Source: Acidobacteriota bacterium
GTDB taxonomy: Bacteria > Acidobacteriota > Terriglobia > Bryobacterales > Bryobacteraceae
Assembly: GCA_016213775.1 (NCBI GenBank)
Contig: JACQZR010000254.1
Span: forward strand, 1 to 64,000
DNA length: 64,000 nucleotides
Reading direction: 5' to 3'
The first letter of the stretch is position 1, and each line of letters starts with the position of its first letter. A model generated the notes under the pieces. That model did no database searches. It was given only the letters and a program-made list of their open reading frames with translations, and was not told where the DNA came from. The translations under genes were made by a program, and so were the position numbers. Shown here piece after piece: positions 17,234-25,121 of the stretch.

Positions 17234-19255
17234 CTACTTCTTGTTGGTGTCGCGGGCGAGCCTGGCTTTTGCGCTGTCGAGCTTCTTCTGGATCTTGGCG
17301 ACTTCGTTGGTGTCCTGTTCGCTCGCAGGAGTGTTTTGCCATTCCTGGAGCGAGCGCTGCCAGTGAGTGGCGGCTTCCTTGATCTTGCCTTGTTTGGCGA
17401 AGACATCACCGAGGTGGTCGTGCACGGTGGGATCCTTGGAGGTGCGCTCGATCGCCTTCTTGAGATTGTCCTCGGCTTCATTGAGACGGTTAAGGCGGAA
17501 CAGGACCCAGCCGAGGCTGTCGAGATAGGCTCCGTTGTTAGGGTCGAGGTTGATGGCGCGCTGGATCAGGTCGTGCGCTTCCGAGAGGCGGACGTTGCGA
17601 TCCGCAAGCATGTAGCCGAGGTAATTGAGTGCACCGGCGCTCTTCGGGTTGGAAGTGATGACCTTTCGGAACTCGGTCTCGGCAAGGTCGAACTTCTTCA
17701 TCTTTTCGTACATGGCGCCGCGCATGAAGTAGACAGCTTCCTTCTCTTCCTTGTCGTCGGAGAGCTTCTCGGCTTCTTCCAACACCTTGGTCATTTCGGG
17801 GTAGTTCTTGGTGCGTTCGTAGATCTGGGCGAGGGTCATGTACGACTCGCGATCCTTCTCCTTGAAAAGTTCGCGAGCGATGGTTTCAGCTTCAGAGGCT
17901 TTGCCGGCGTCGGCGGCGATGAAGGCGTACATCGACTGGACGGCGCGATCCTTGGGGAACTTGTCGCGGGCAGCCTTGGCTTCCTCAAACGCTTTGGGAA
18001 TATCACGTGCAGCGCGGTAGGTCTCAATGACATGGACAGCGGCGCGTGGGCCATTCTCTTCGTCGAGCTGCTGCATTTGACGGAACGTCTCCACCGATGC
18101 GGAGAACTGTTCGGCGGAGCGTTGGAGGAAACCGAGCCGCTCGAGCAGGATCACGCGGTTGGCTTTTTCGCCGGGATGGTAGTTCTTCTTGGCGGTGGTG
18201 GAGAGGATCTTCTTCAGCGCGTCGATAGCTTCGGGGGTTTTGCCTTCGGTTTCGAGCAGGCTGACGTCGTTGTATTGCGCCTCGATGCTGCCTGGATCGG
18301 CTTCGACTGCTTTTGCGCCGGCCTCGCGCGCCTTGTCGAATTTGCGCTGCTGGCGGTAGATCTGCGAGATACGGAGCCAGGCGGTGGAGTCCTTGGGCTC
18401 CTCGCTGGTGATCTGATGGAAGAGGTCGAGCGCTTCGTCGAATTTCTCGCTGAGGAGGAGATTCTGTGCGAGGCCGCGTTTCACTTCCACGTTTCCGGGC
18501 TGCATCTCGAGAGCTTTGCGGAGCGTGGCGGCGGCGTTGGTGTAGTCGCGCAACTGTTCATAGGCCGCGGCGAGAGCGGCGAGCGTGCGCACGGAGGGGT
18601 TCTTATCGGTGGCCTTCTTGAGGAGGTTGGCGGCGCCCTTGGTATCACCGAGATCGGCATAGACCATGGCAAGGCCGGTGAGCCCTTCTTCGTTAGCCGG
18701 GTCATTCTCGAGGGCCTTCTTGTAGGCGCGTTCGGCTTCCGGCGAATTCTGCGCCACCTTGTGCAAACGGCCAAGCATGAGCCATGAGCCAGTATCCTTT
18801 GGCTCCAACTCAACAATCTTTGAGAACTGCTCAGTGGCTTTCTTGAGCATCTCCTCATTGATGGAGTTGGTTTGGGAGTTGCCGATCATACGCGTGTAGA
18901 TGCGGCCGAGAACGCGGCGCAGGTTGGCATCCTTCGGGTTGTTCTTGAGACCCTCCTCCGCTTCGAGGACGGCGTCGCGGATTTTGCCGGCCTGGATGTA
19001 GAGTTCGGCAAGTTCCTCAGTAAGGAAGCCTGCGCTGGGATCAGCCTTCATCGCGGCACGATAGTGCTCGATCGCCTTGTTAAAGAACTCGCCGCGATTA
19101 TTGTAGGCGGCAGCCAGTTCGGCGTACAGGTGCCCCATGGCGAAGTTGTAATAGGCCCCGGCTTTGTCGCCTTTCTTGTCGGCAGGGGCATCCTGCGGGT
19201 AAGCGGGCAACACCAGTGCGAGGGTCAGAATCGAACGCAAGGCGATGTTCTTCAT
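17234..19255 (-). CDS. Secreted tetratricopeptide-repeat protein
   Basis: About 673 residues from ATG 19255, preferred over an upstream TTG because it opens directly into a signal peptide (MKNIALRSILTLALVLPAYPQ). The rest is an almost continuous array of TPR units, seen in repeating patterns such as KAIEHYRAAMKADPSAG, AERAYKKALENDPANEE, AAATLRKALEMQPGNVE and LIQRAINLDPNNGAYLDSLG. TPR solenoids mediate protein-protein contacts, here in the periplasm or outer envelope. It is the first gene of a minus-strand operon with the isomerase-like protein, GNAT and MFS transporter. Function beyond scaffolding cannot be assigned. Confidence 0.88.
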   Translation of the reverse strand: MKNIALRSILTLALVLPAYPQDAPADKKGDKAGAYYNFAMGHLYAELAAAYNNRGEFFNKAIEHYRAAMKADPSAGFLTEELAELYIQAGKIRDAVLEAEEGLKNNPKDANLRRVLGRIYTRMIGNSQTNSINEEMLKKATEQFSKIVELEPKDTGSWLMLGRLHKVAQNSPEAERAYKKALENDPANEEGLTGLAMVYADLGDTKGAANLLKKATDKNPSVRTLAALAAAYEQLRDYTNAAATLRKALEMQPGNVEVKRGLAQNLLLSEKFDEALDLFHQITSEEPKDSTAWLRISQIYRQQRKFDKAREAGAKAVEADPGSIEAQYNDVSLLETEGKTPEAIDALKKILSTTAKKNYHPGEKANRVILLERLGFLQRSAEQFSASVETFRQMQQLDEENGPRAAVHVIETYRAARDIPKAFEEAKAARDKFPKDRAVQSMYAFIAADAGKASEAETIARELFKEKDRESYMTLAQIYERTKNYPEMTKVLEEAEKLSDDKEEKEAVYFMRGAMYEKMKKFDLAETEFRKVITSNPKSAGALNYLGYMLADRNVRLSEAHDLIQRAINLDPNNGAYLDSLGWVLFRLNRLNEAEDNLKKAIERTSKDPTVHDHLGDVFAKQGKIKEAATHWQRSLQEWQNTPASEQDTNEVAKIQKKLDSAKARLARDTNKK

Positions 19256-19514
19256 GAGCGTTGAGCTTCCATTCAAGGCCGGAGGCGCAGTGGGCCTACA
19301 CCAGTCCCAGCCAGTTGTGGCAATCCTTCAGTTTGAGTATAGCGCCGCCGGAGGCTTGGCGTTTTGCACCACATTAATAGGCGCGTCCGTGCGGGACTAC
19401 GTGGCACGGAATACACGCTATCCAGTAGGACGAACCGGAATAGAGTCCGGGTACGTCGGAATGTAGAGACAGGCCCCCGAGGATGGGCCGATGAGACCGG
19501 TAAGGAGAAGAACC

Positions 19515-19841
19515 ATGTCAGTTCGCGATTTCGAGGCGAGGATTGCGGCAGGGGACAGGGCACGGCGGGATGGGGAGTTTTCGGCGGCGGAGGCGGCGTA
19601 CCGGGAAGCCCTACGGATGGCGGAGGAAGATGCGGGCGCGCGCGATGGAGAGTTTGAGCGCAAGCATCTGGCGATGGCGGAGGTGCTGTGCAAGCTGGGG
19701 AGGCTGTATCAGTCGATGGGACGGGGCTTGGAATCGACGTTGTCGTTCCGGAAGTGTCTGCGGATATTTTCGAGTGTCTCCGGAGATGAGTATTTCCAGC
19801 TCGCTGTGGCGCGCGACCGCCGGGCGGTACCGCAGAGTTAG
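19515..19841 (+). CDS. Small TPR-like cytoplasmic protein
   Basis: A 108-residue soluble protein starting at ATG 19515, 8 nt after an AGGAGAAG ribosome site. It has no signal peptide or membrane helix. Helical sequence such as AEAAYREALRMAEEDAG and LCKLGRLYQSMGRGLEST follows the TPR pattern (paired helices with small residues at fixed positions), for about two repeats. It is divergent from the large TPR gene at 17234-19255. The 250-bp divergent region 19256-19514 has a TATACT near 19340 on the minus strand but no clear -35. Confidence 0.6.
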   Translation: MSVRDFEARIAAGDRARRDGEFSAAEAAYREALRMAEEDAGARDGEFERKHLAMAEVLCKLGRLYQSMGRGLESTLSFRKCLRIFSSVSGDEYFQLAVARDRRAVPQS

Positions 19842-19849
19842 TCCCTCGC

Positions 19850-19855
19850 TATACT
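19850..19855 (+). promoter_or_regulatory. -10-like TATACT six bases before the S9 peptidase start
   Basis: TATACT ends 6 nt before the ATG at 19862, and there is no Shine-Dalgarno between them. Transcription would begin at or next to the start codon, giving a leaderless mRNA. The same geometry occurs at 29171, 39896 and 10463. No good -35 is visible at 16-18 bp. Confidence 0.45.
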
Positions 19856-19861
19856 GGCGGC

Positions 19862-21940
19862 ATGTTGTTCTCTCGTGCCCTTGTGGCAGTTCTCACCCTT
19901 TCCACATTTGCAATTGCGAAAGACCCGATCACGCATGAACGGCTTTGGATGATGAAGCGTGTTTCCAATCCGGTGGTGTCGCCGGATGGGAAATGGGTGG
20001 TATTCACCATGACCGAGCCTTCGTATGAAGAGTCGGGACAGAGTTCGGATTTATGGATTGTGCCGGCGGACGGATCGGCGAAGGCGAAGAAGCTGACGTC
20101 GTCGAAGGGGGCGGAGTCGGGAGCGGCGTGGAGCCGGGACTCGCGCCGGATCGCGTTTGGGGCCAAGCGCGAGGGCGACGACGCGGCGCAGATTTACGTG
20201 ATGGACGTAGTGGGTGGGGGCGAGGCGCAACGGGTGACTTCGTTGTCCACGGGAGTTTCAGGACCGGTGTGGAGTCCGGATGGGAAGTCGATTGCGTTCC
20301 TCAGCAACGTGTATCCGGGGGCGAGGACTGACGAGGACAACAAGAAGATCGCGGCCGAGCGGAAGGCGCGCAAGTACAAGGCGCGGGTTTACGATTCTTT
20401 CCCGATCCGGGCGTGGGACCACTGGCGCGACGATTTGCAGGTACACCTGTTTGTGCAGGCTGTGGGGAACGGGAAGGCGCGCGATTTGCTCGCCGGGACG
20501 CAACTGGTTTCGCAAAAGGGGTTCGCCGGGGCGGGCACAAGCGGGGGCGGCGAGGAGCTGCAGCCGGCGTGGACTCCGGATGGAACGGCGCTGGTGTTTG
20601 TGGCGTCGGTGGATCGGAACAAGTCGGCCTATGCGGATACGTCGCTGCACTTGTATCAGGTGTCGGTGGCGGGTGGAGAGCCGCGGGTGATCACGCAGGG
20701 ACACAGCAGTTATGCAAAGCCGGCGTTCCGTCCGGATGGGAAGGCGTTGTATGCGCTGCGCGAGCCGCTGAACACGGAAGTGCACAACAACTCGCGGCTG
20801 GCGATGATGGCGTGGCCCGCGGGAGGCGCGGCGAAGGATGTCACCACCGGGTTGGATTTTTCGGTGAACTCGTTTGCGTTTTCTTCAGACAGCCGGGCGG
20901 TGTACTTCACGGCGGAAGATCAGGGGTTGGAGAAGTTATACGCGCTGCCGGCGCAAGGCGGCAAACCGGTGGTTGCGGCGAACTCGACGAGCGGGGTTTA
21001 TGGAAGCATCCAGTCGCCCGCGGGCGCGGTGAAGCCGCTTCTTACAGGGTTGTGGAGCAGCGCGGTGAATCCGGCGGAGGTGGTGCGGATCGATCCGGAG
21101 GCCCGCAGCCACAAGTTTCTGACGGAGGTGAATACGTCGAACGCGGCGGCGATTGACTGGCAGCCGCTGAAGCATTTCTGGTTCACTTCGGCCAAGGGGC
21201 GGAAGATCCACAACATGATCGCGCTGCCTGCGAATTTCGATCCGAACAGGAAGTATCCATTGCTCGTGCTGATGCACGGCGGACCGCATTCGATGTGGCG
21301 CGATGAGATCACGCTGCGGTGGAATTACCATTTATTGGCGGCACGCGAGTATGTGGTGTTATTGACGAATTATACGGGATCGACGGGATTTGGGGAGAAA
21401 TTCGCGCAGGTAATGAAGGGGGACCCATTCCAGACGCCGGCCGAGGAGATTAATCAGGCGGCGGATGAGGCGATCAAGCAGTTCTCCTATGTTGACGGGT
21501 CGCGGCAGTGCGCGGCCGGGGCAAGTTATGGGGGACATCTGGCGAACTGGCTGGAGGCGACGACGACGCGCTACAAATGCCTGATCAGCCACGCGGGACT
21601 GATCAACATGGAGTCGCAGTGGGGGACAAGCGACGGGATTTATCATCGCGAGGTAATGGCGGGAGGGCCGCCATGGGAGCAGTCGTCGGTGTGGCGGGAG
21701 CAGAATCCGATCCGGCGGGCGAAGAATTTCAAGACGCCGATGATGCTGACAGTGGGGGAAAACGATTACCGCGTTCCGCTGAATCAGACGCTGGAGAATT
21801 GGAGCGTGCTGCAGCGCATGCAGGTGCCGTCGAAGCTGATCGTGTTTCCGGATGCGAACCACTGGATTCTGAAACCGGAAGACAGCCGGTTCTTCTATCA
21901 GGAAGTGGGACGCTGGTTGGGGCAGTATTTGAAGAACTGA
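19862..21940 (+). CDS. Secreted S9-family serine peptidase (acylaminoacyl/dipeptidyl peptidase type)
   Basis: A 692-residue protein with a signal peptide (MLFSRALVAVLTLSTFAIA), an N-terminal beta-propeller (~25-420; VSPDGKWVVF, WSPDGKSIAF, FRPDGKALYAL) and a C-terminal alpha/beta-hydrolase domain. The catalytic triad is readable: S555 in GASYGGH, D635 in GENDYRV and H667 in DANHW, with the oxyanion-side HGGPHS upstream. Such enzymes release dipeptides or acyl-amino acids from short peptides in the periplasm. A truncated copy of the last ~75 bp of this gene sits at 28818-28895. It is likely expressed from a leaderless promoter. Confidence 0.93.
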   Translation: MLFSRALVAVLTLSTFAIAKDPITHERLWMMKRVSNPVVSPDGKWVVFTMTEPSYEESGQSSDLWIVPADGSAKAKKLTSSKGAESGAAWSRDSRRIAFGAKREGDDAAQIYVMDVVGGGEAQRVTSLSTGVSGPVWSPDGKSIAFLSNVYPGARTDEDNKKIAAERKARKYKARVYDSFPIRAWDHWRDDLQVHLFVQAVGNGKARDLLAGTQLVSQKGFAGAGTSGGGEELQPAWTPDGTALVFVASVDRNKSAYADTSLHLYQVSVAGGEPRVITQGHSSYAKPAFRPDGKALYALREPLNTEVHNNSRLAMMAWPAGGAAKDVTTGLDFSVNSFAFSSDSRAVYFTAEDQGLEKLYALPAQGGKPVVAANSTSGVYGSIQSPAGAVKPLLTGLWSSAVNPAEVVRIDPEARSHKFLTEVNTSNAAAIDWQPLKHFWFTSAKGRKIHNMIALPANFDPNRKYPLLVLMHGGPHSMWRDEITLRWNYHLLAAREYVVLLTNYTGSTGFGEKFAQVMKGDPFQTPAEEINQAADEAIKQFSYVDGSRQCAAGASYGGHLANWLEATTTRYKCLISHAGLINMESQWGTSDGIYHREVMAGGPPWEQSSVWREQNPIRRAKNFKTPMMLTVGENDYRVPLNQTLENWSVLQRMQVPSKLIVFPDANHWILKPEDSRFFYQEVGRWLGQYLKN

Positions 21941-22388
21941 ATTTAGAGCCGGTCATCCGTCATGGGGTGAAAGTGCGACCGATGAATCCCTGGCGACTGG
22001 GTGTGTTGGCTGGCTCGCTCGCCCGCGAGGTTTGAAAATGCGCGTGAGTCCGGGGAACGAAGAACGGACCTAATGGCCACGGATGAACCGCTCAACTGGG
22101 GTGACCCCGAGGCATGAAAATGGAGTACGTGACAGGGTCGAATGCAGAGCCGGCTTGGGGCGTGGCTGGTTTCGCGCAAAGACGCCAGTGAAGACGCCAA
22201 GACGCAAAGAAGACGGTTTTGAGTTCAGAGCGTTGTGAGCCTTCTAAAGGGACAGCCCGTACGGGCGGCCGAGCATGTTGGGGTACTTCGAAGGGATCGG
22301 ATGCGACGACTCTGTAGTCGAATGCGTTTCTGACGAAGCCGGCGTAGATGCCTGGTGAATTCACGAACAAGGCGCCGCTTTGCAGAAC
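21941..22388 (+). other. Intergenic stretch with a palindrome, short repeats and a possible relic
   Basis: No convincing gene. It holds several AAGACGC-type short repeats (22178-22215) and a 12-bp palindrome GCCCGTACGGGC (22255-22266). On the minus strand, 22290-22370 would encode NSPGIYAGFVRNAFDYRVV, which looks protein-like and may be the remnant of an unidentified gene; no start, ribosome site or continuation supports it. The right end leads into the phased repeats before the second sensor kinase. Confidence 0.4.
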
Positions 22389-22416
22389 CTTGACAAATCA
22401 TTAAACCGTCCTTGAC
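22389..22416 (+). promoter_or_regulatory. 11-bp-phased CTTGAC repeats upstream of the second sensor kinase gene
   Basis: CTTGAC occurs at 22389 and again at 22411, exactly two 11-bp periods apart, with a degenerate ATTAAA in phase at 22400. This is the same hexamer as in the first cassette at 5561 and 8123. A -10-like TATGCT lies at 22432-22437, 5 nt before the ATG. Binding by the OmpR-type regulator encoded downstream is inferred from spacing. Confidence 0.45.
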
Positions 22417-22442
22417 CTGGATACGAGAGAATATGCTGAAGC

Positions 22443-24356
22443 ATGTTGTACGGACAGCCTGAGTCTCGACGGCTCCTGGTCTTGTTTGCAGCCACCACAC
22501 TGGTGCCCACAATCGGCCTCGGTGTGCTTGGCTGGCGAATGATGGAACAGGACCTGGCTTTAGCAAGCCAACGGGCCGCCGAACGGCGCGACCATGCGGC
22601 CGATCTGGCGGCGGCGGCGCTGAGCCGTACTCTCGCGGATCTCGAACGGGAAGTTCGCGGAACAGGCAGCGGGGTGAACAAGGACGTGGTTCGGATCGTT
22701 TTCGAAGCGCAAGGCATCGTCGAGCGAGGAGGAGCCGCACTTCCGTACTACCCGGCGACGCGGCCAGTTCCTGAACTCCCGCCTGATTTGTTCTCAGCCG
22801 CGGACAACCTGGAATTCCGGAGCGGAGACTCGCGGGCCGCGATTCCAATCCTTGAGGAGCTATCCAAGCGCAAAGATCCCGCAATTCGGGCGGCCGCCCT
22901 GGTTCGCCTGGCTCGAAACTACCGAAAGACCGGCGAGTGGAAGAAGGCGGTCGATGCATTCCATGCGTTGGCTCGTCTTGAAGAGATCTCGGTGAATGGA
23001 CTACCGGCAGGTTTGGTCGCGCGCCAAGGCGCCGGTCTGCTGCTGGAGTCAACAGGGCGCAAAGAAGAACTGCGCCGCGAAGCGGCTGCGCTTTACAGTG
23101 AGCTGTGCAACAGCCGCTGGCTCCTCACTCGCACGTCCTATGAATTCGCGGTGGAACAAGCCCGCCGTTGGCTCGGTGAGGACTCATCCAACTCCGAATC
23201 TCCGGACCGGCTGGCGCTCGCTGAAGCAGCCGAGTCCATTTGGAAGGAATGGCGGCAAGGTGTCCCAAGCCCGCACACCGCGCAGCGAACAGTTCGGGTG
23301 CGGCAGCAATCCATACTGGCATTGTCACACCGTGCACAGGAACGAATGACGGTTTTGCTGGTCAGCCCACAATTTCTCCAGTCGCTAAAGGAACTCGTCG
23401 CCCTTCGCCAGGCTCACGGAATGGATTTCGCTCTCACCGATGCGGAGGGGCGCGTGGTCTTCGGAAATCCGCAGGTACCGATTGCCCTCCAATCGGTCCG
23501 GACGGCGTCCGCCACGCGGTTGCCGTGGACTCTCCATGTCATCAGCGCGGCGAGTACCGAGCCGACCGTGCGAAGTACGATGCTTCTTGCCGGCCTGGCG
23601 TTCATGGCGGTGCTAATCCTCGGCGGCGGCTATTTCGTCCACCGCGCCGTATCCCACGAAGTAGCTCTGGCGAAATTGCAAACGGATTTTGTGGCCGCCG
23701 TCTCGCACGAATTCCGCACCCCACTCACAACCATGCGGCAGCTCTCGGAGATGCTGGTACACGACCGTGTCTCCAGTGACGACCGCCGCCGCCAATTCTA
23801 TGAAGTGCTCCTCAGAGAAAGCGACCGCCTCCATCGTTTCGTCGATAGCCTGTTGAATTTCGGACGTATGGAAGCGGGCAGAATGTCCTACCGCTTCGAG
23901 CCGCTTGATCCCGCGGCCCTCGTTCGCGATGTCGTCGGAGAGTTCCGGCAGGAGGCTTCGAAGAACGGATACGTCGTAGAACTAGCGGAGAGCAGCGCAC
24001 TGCCAACCATTCCCGCCGACCGTGAATCGCTTTCGCGCGTGCTGTGGAACCTGCTCGACAACGCAGTGAAGTATTCGCCCGAATGCCACACGGTCTGGGT
24101 GGAGATGGAAGGCGCTGGAAAGCGGGTCATGGTGCGTGTGCGGGACCGCGGCATCGGCATTCCCGCTTCCGAGCAAAAGCAGATCTTCGGCAAGTTCGTC
24201 CGCGGTGCCGCATCGAAATCGGCTGCTATTCACGGCAGCGGCGTGGGTCTCGCGATGGCACGTCAAATCGTAAGAGCTCATAAGGGAGAAATTGCCGTCG
24301 AGAGCAAAGTCGGCGAAGGAAGCGTCTTTACCGTCCTTCTGCCGGTTGCGGAGTGA
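22443..24356 (+). CDS. Transmembrane sensor histidine kinase, paralogue of 5636-7450
   Basis: A 637-residue kinase. The first membrane helix (RLLVLFAATTLVPTIGLGVLGW, split here by no more than one segment) is near 9-30. A long helical extracytoplasmic region with a TPR-like KTGEWKKAVDAFHALARLEE segment follows, and a second helix near 380-402. Transmitter motifs are complete: SHEFRTPLT with phosphoacceptor H422, NLLDNAVKYS, DRGIGIP and GSGVGLAMA. Gene order and sensor layout match the first cassette. The response regulator start overlaps or abuts this gene's stop. The signal is unknown. Confidence 0.92.
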   Translation: MLYGQPESRRLLVLFAATTLVPTIGLGVLGWRMMEQDLALASQRAAERRDHAADLAAAALSRTLADLEREVRGTGSGVNKDVVRIVFEAQGIVERGGAALPYYPATRPVPELPPDLFSAADNLEFRSGDSRAAIPILEELSKRKDPAIRAAALVRLARNYRKTGEWKKAVDAFHALARLEEISVNGLPAGLVARQGAGLLLESTGRKEELRREAAALYSELCNSRWLLTRTSYEFAVEQARRWLGEDSSNSESPDRLALAEAAESIWKEWRQGVPSPHTAQRTVRVRQQSILALSHRAQERMTVLLVSPQFLQSLKELVALRQAHGMDFALTDAEGRVVFGNPQVPIALQSVRTASATRLPWTLHVISAASTEPTVRSTMLLAGLAFMAVLILGGGYFVHRAVSHEVALAKLQTDFVAAVSHEFRTPLTTMRQLSEMLVHDRVSSDDRRRQFYEVLLRESDRLHRFVDSLLNFGRMEAGRMSYRFEPLDPAALVRDVVGEFRQEASKNGYVVELAESSALPTIPADRESLSRVLWNLLDNAVKYSPECHTVWVEMEGAGKRVMVRVRDRGIGIPASEQKQIFGKFVRGAASKSAAIHGSGVGLAMARQIVRAHKGEIAVESKVGEGSVFTVLLPVAE

Positions 24357-24361
24357 TGCCT

Positions 24362-25036
24362 ATGAAAAAGATTCTCGTTGTCGAAGACGACCCTGGTATT
24401 GCACTCGGCCTGGAAGAGGACCTGACGCTCGAAGGTTATGAAGTGGAAGTCGCTTCGAACGGCGAGTTGGCTCTACGCCGTGCCCGCGAGAAGACGTTTG
24501 ATTTAATTCTGCTCGACGTCATGCTGCCGGGCAAGGATGGCTTTCAGATTTGCCGCGAGCTGCGCCTGGGTGGTGCGAGCACTCCCATTATTCTGCTGAC
24601 CGCACGCACGCAGGAAGCTGAAAAAGTGCTCGGACTTCAGTTGGGCGCGGACGATTATGTGACGAAGCCTTTCAGCCCGCTCGAGTTGCGAGCACGCATT
24701 CAGGCGGTGCTGCGGCGTTCGGCTGCCGCGCCTGCTTCCGAGGTGTTTCGTTTTGGCGATATGGAAGTGGACTTCGCGCGATGTGAGTTGCGCCGCGGCG
24801 AAACGAAAGTGGAGATTACTCCTGTCGAATTCCGGCTGCTTTCGACGTTCATTGAGAGCCGCGGGCGCGTCTTGAGCCGCCAGTACCTCCTCGATCACCT
24901 TTGGGCCGACGCAAACTGTGTCGATCGCGTCGTCGACACACATGTGTCCAACCTGCGGAAGAAGATCGAAACGGATCCCAGCCAGCCCCGTCACCTGGTG
25001 AGCGTGCGCGGAATGGGATACCGCTTCGACGGGTGA
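24362..25036 (+). CDS. OmpR/PhoB-family response regulator, paralogue of 7452-8138
   Basis: A 224-residue regulator. I chose ATG 24362 because GGAG (24350-24353) sits 8 nt upstream; ATG 24356 is an alternative. The receiver has E8/D9/D10, phosphoacceptor D52 in LILLDVMLP and Lys in VTKPF. The DNA-binding winged helix shows ITPVEFRLLSTF and DTHVSNLRKKIE, ending GMGYRF. It is coupled to the upstream kinase. Similarity to 7452-8138 extends over the full length. Candidate targets are the phased repeats at 22389-22416 and 25050-25077. Confidence 0.94.
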   Translation: MKKILVVEDDPGIALGLEEDLTLEGYEVEVASNGELALRRAREKTFDLILLDVMLPGKDGFQICRELRLGGASTPIILLTARTQEAEKVLGLQLGADDYVTKPFSPLELRARIQAVLRRSAAAPASEVFRFGDMEVDFARCELRRGETKVEITPVEFRLLSTFIESRGRVLSRQYLLDHLWADANCVDRVVDTHVSNLRKKIETDPSQPRHLVSVRGMGYRFDG

Positions 25037-25049
25037 TTCTTATGACGAT

Positions 25050-25077
25050 CTTTGCGAACTCTTTGCAATCCCTTTCT
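25050..25077 (+). promoter_or_regulatory. Three 11-bp-phased CTTTGC repeats upstream of the second TPR/PD40 gene
   Basis: CTTTGC at 25050 and 25061, and CTTTCT at 25072, lie exactly 11 bp apart. The hexamer differs from the CTTGAC of the other three sites but the phasing is the same. It lies between the response regulator and the propeller gene, the same place as 8123-8150 in the first cassette. Confidence 0.45.
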
Positions 25078-25121
25078 CAAAGCTGCAAGTTCGTCCTCCA
25101 GACTGTCATCAGGAGGCAGTT

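Noticed and set aside
16595-18787. Very long open frame (730 codons) on the plus strand opposite the TPR gene
   Set aside because: It is the antisense shadow of a GC-rich TPR gene with signal peptide and clear repeats; the plus-strand product has no family features or ribosome site.
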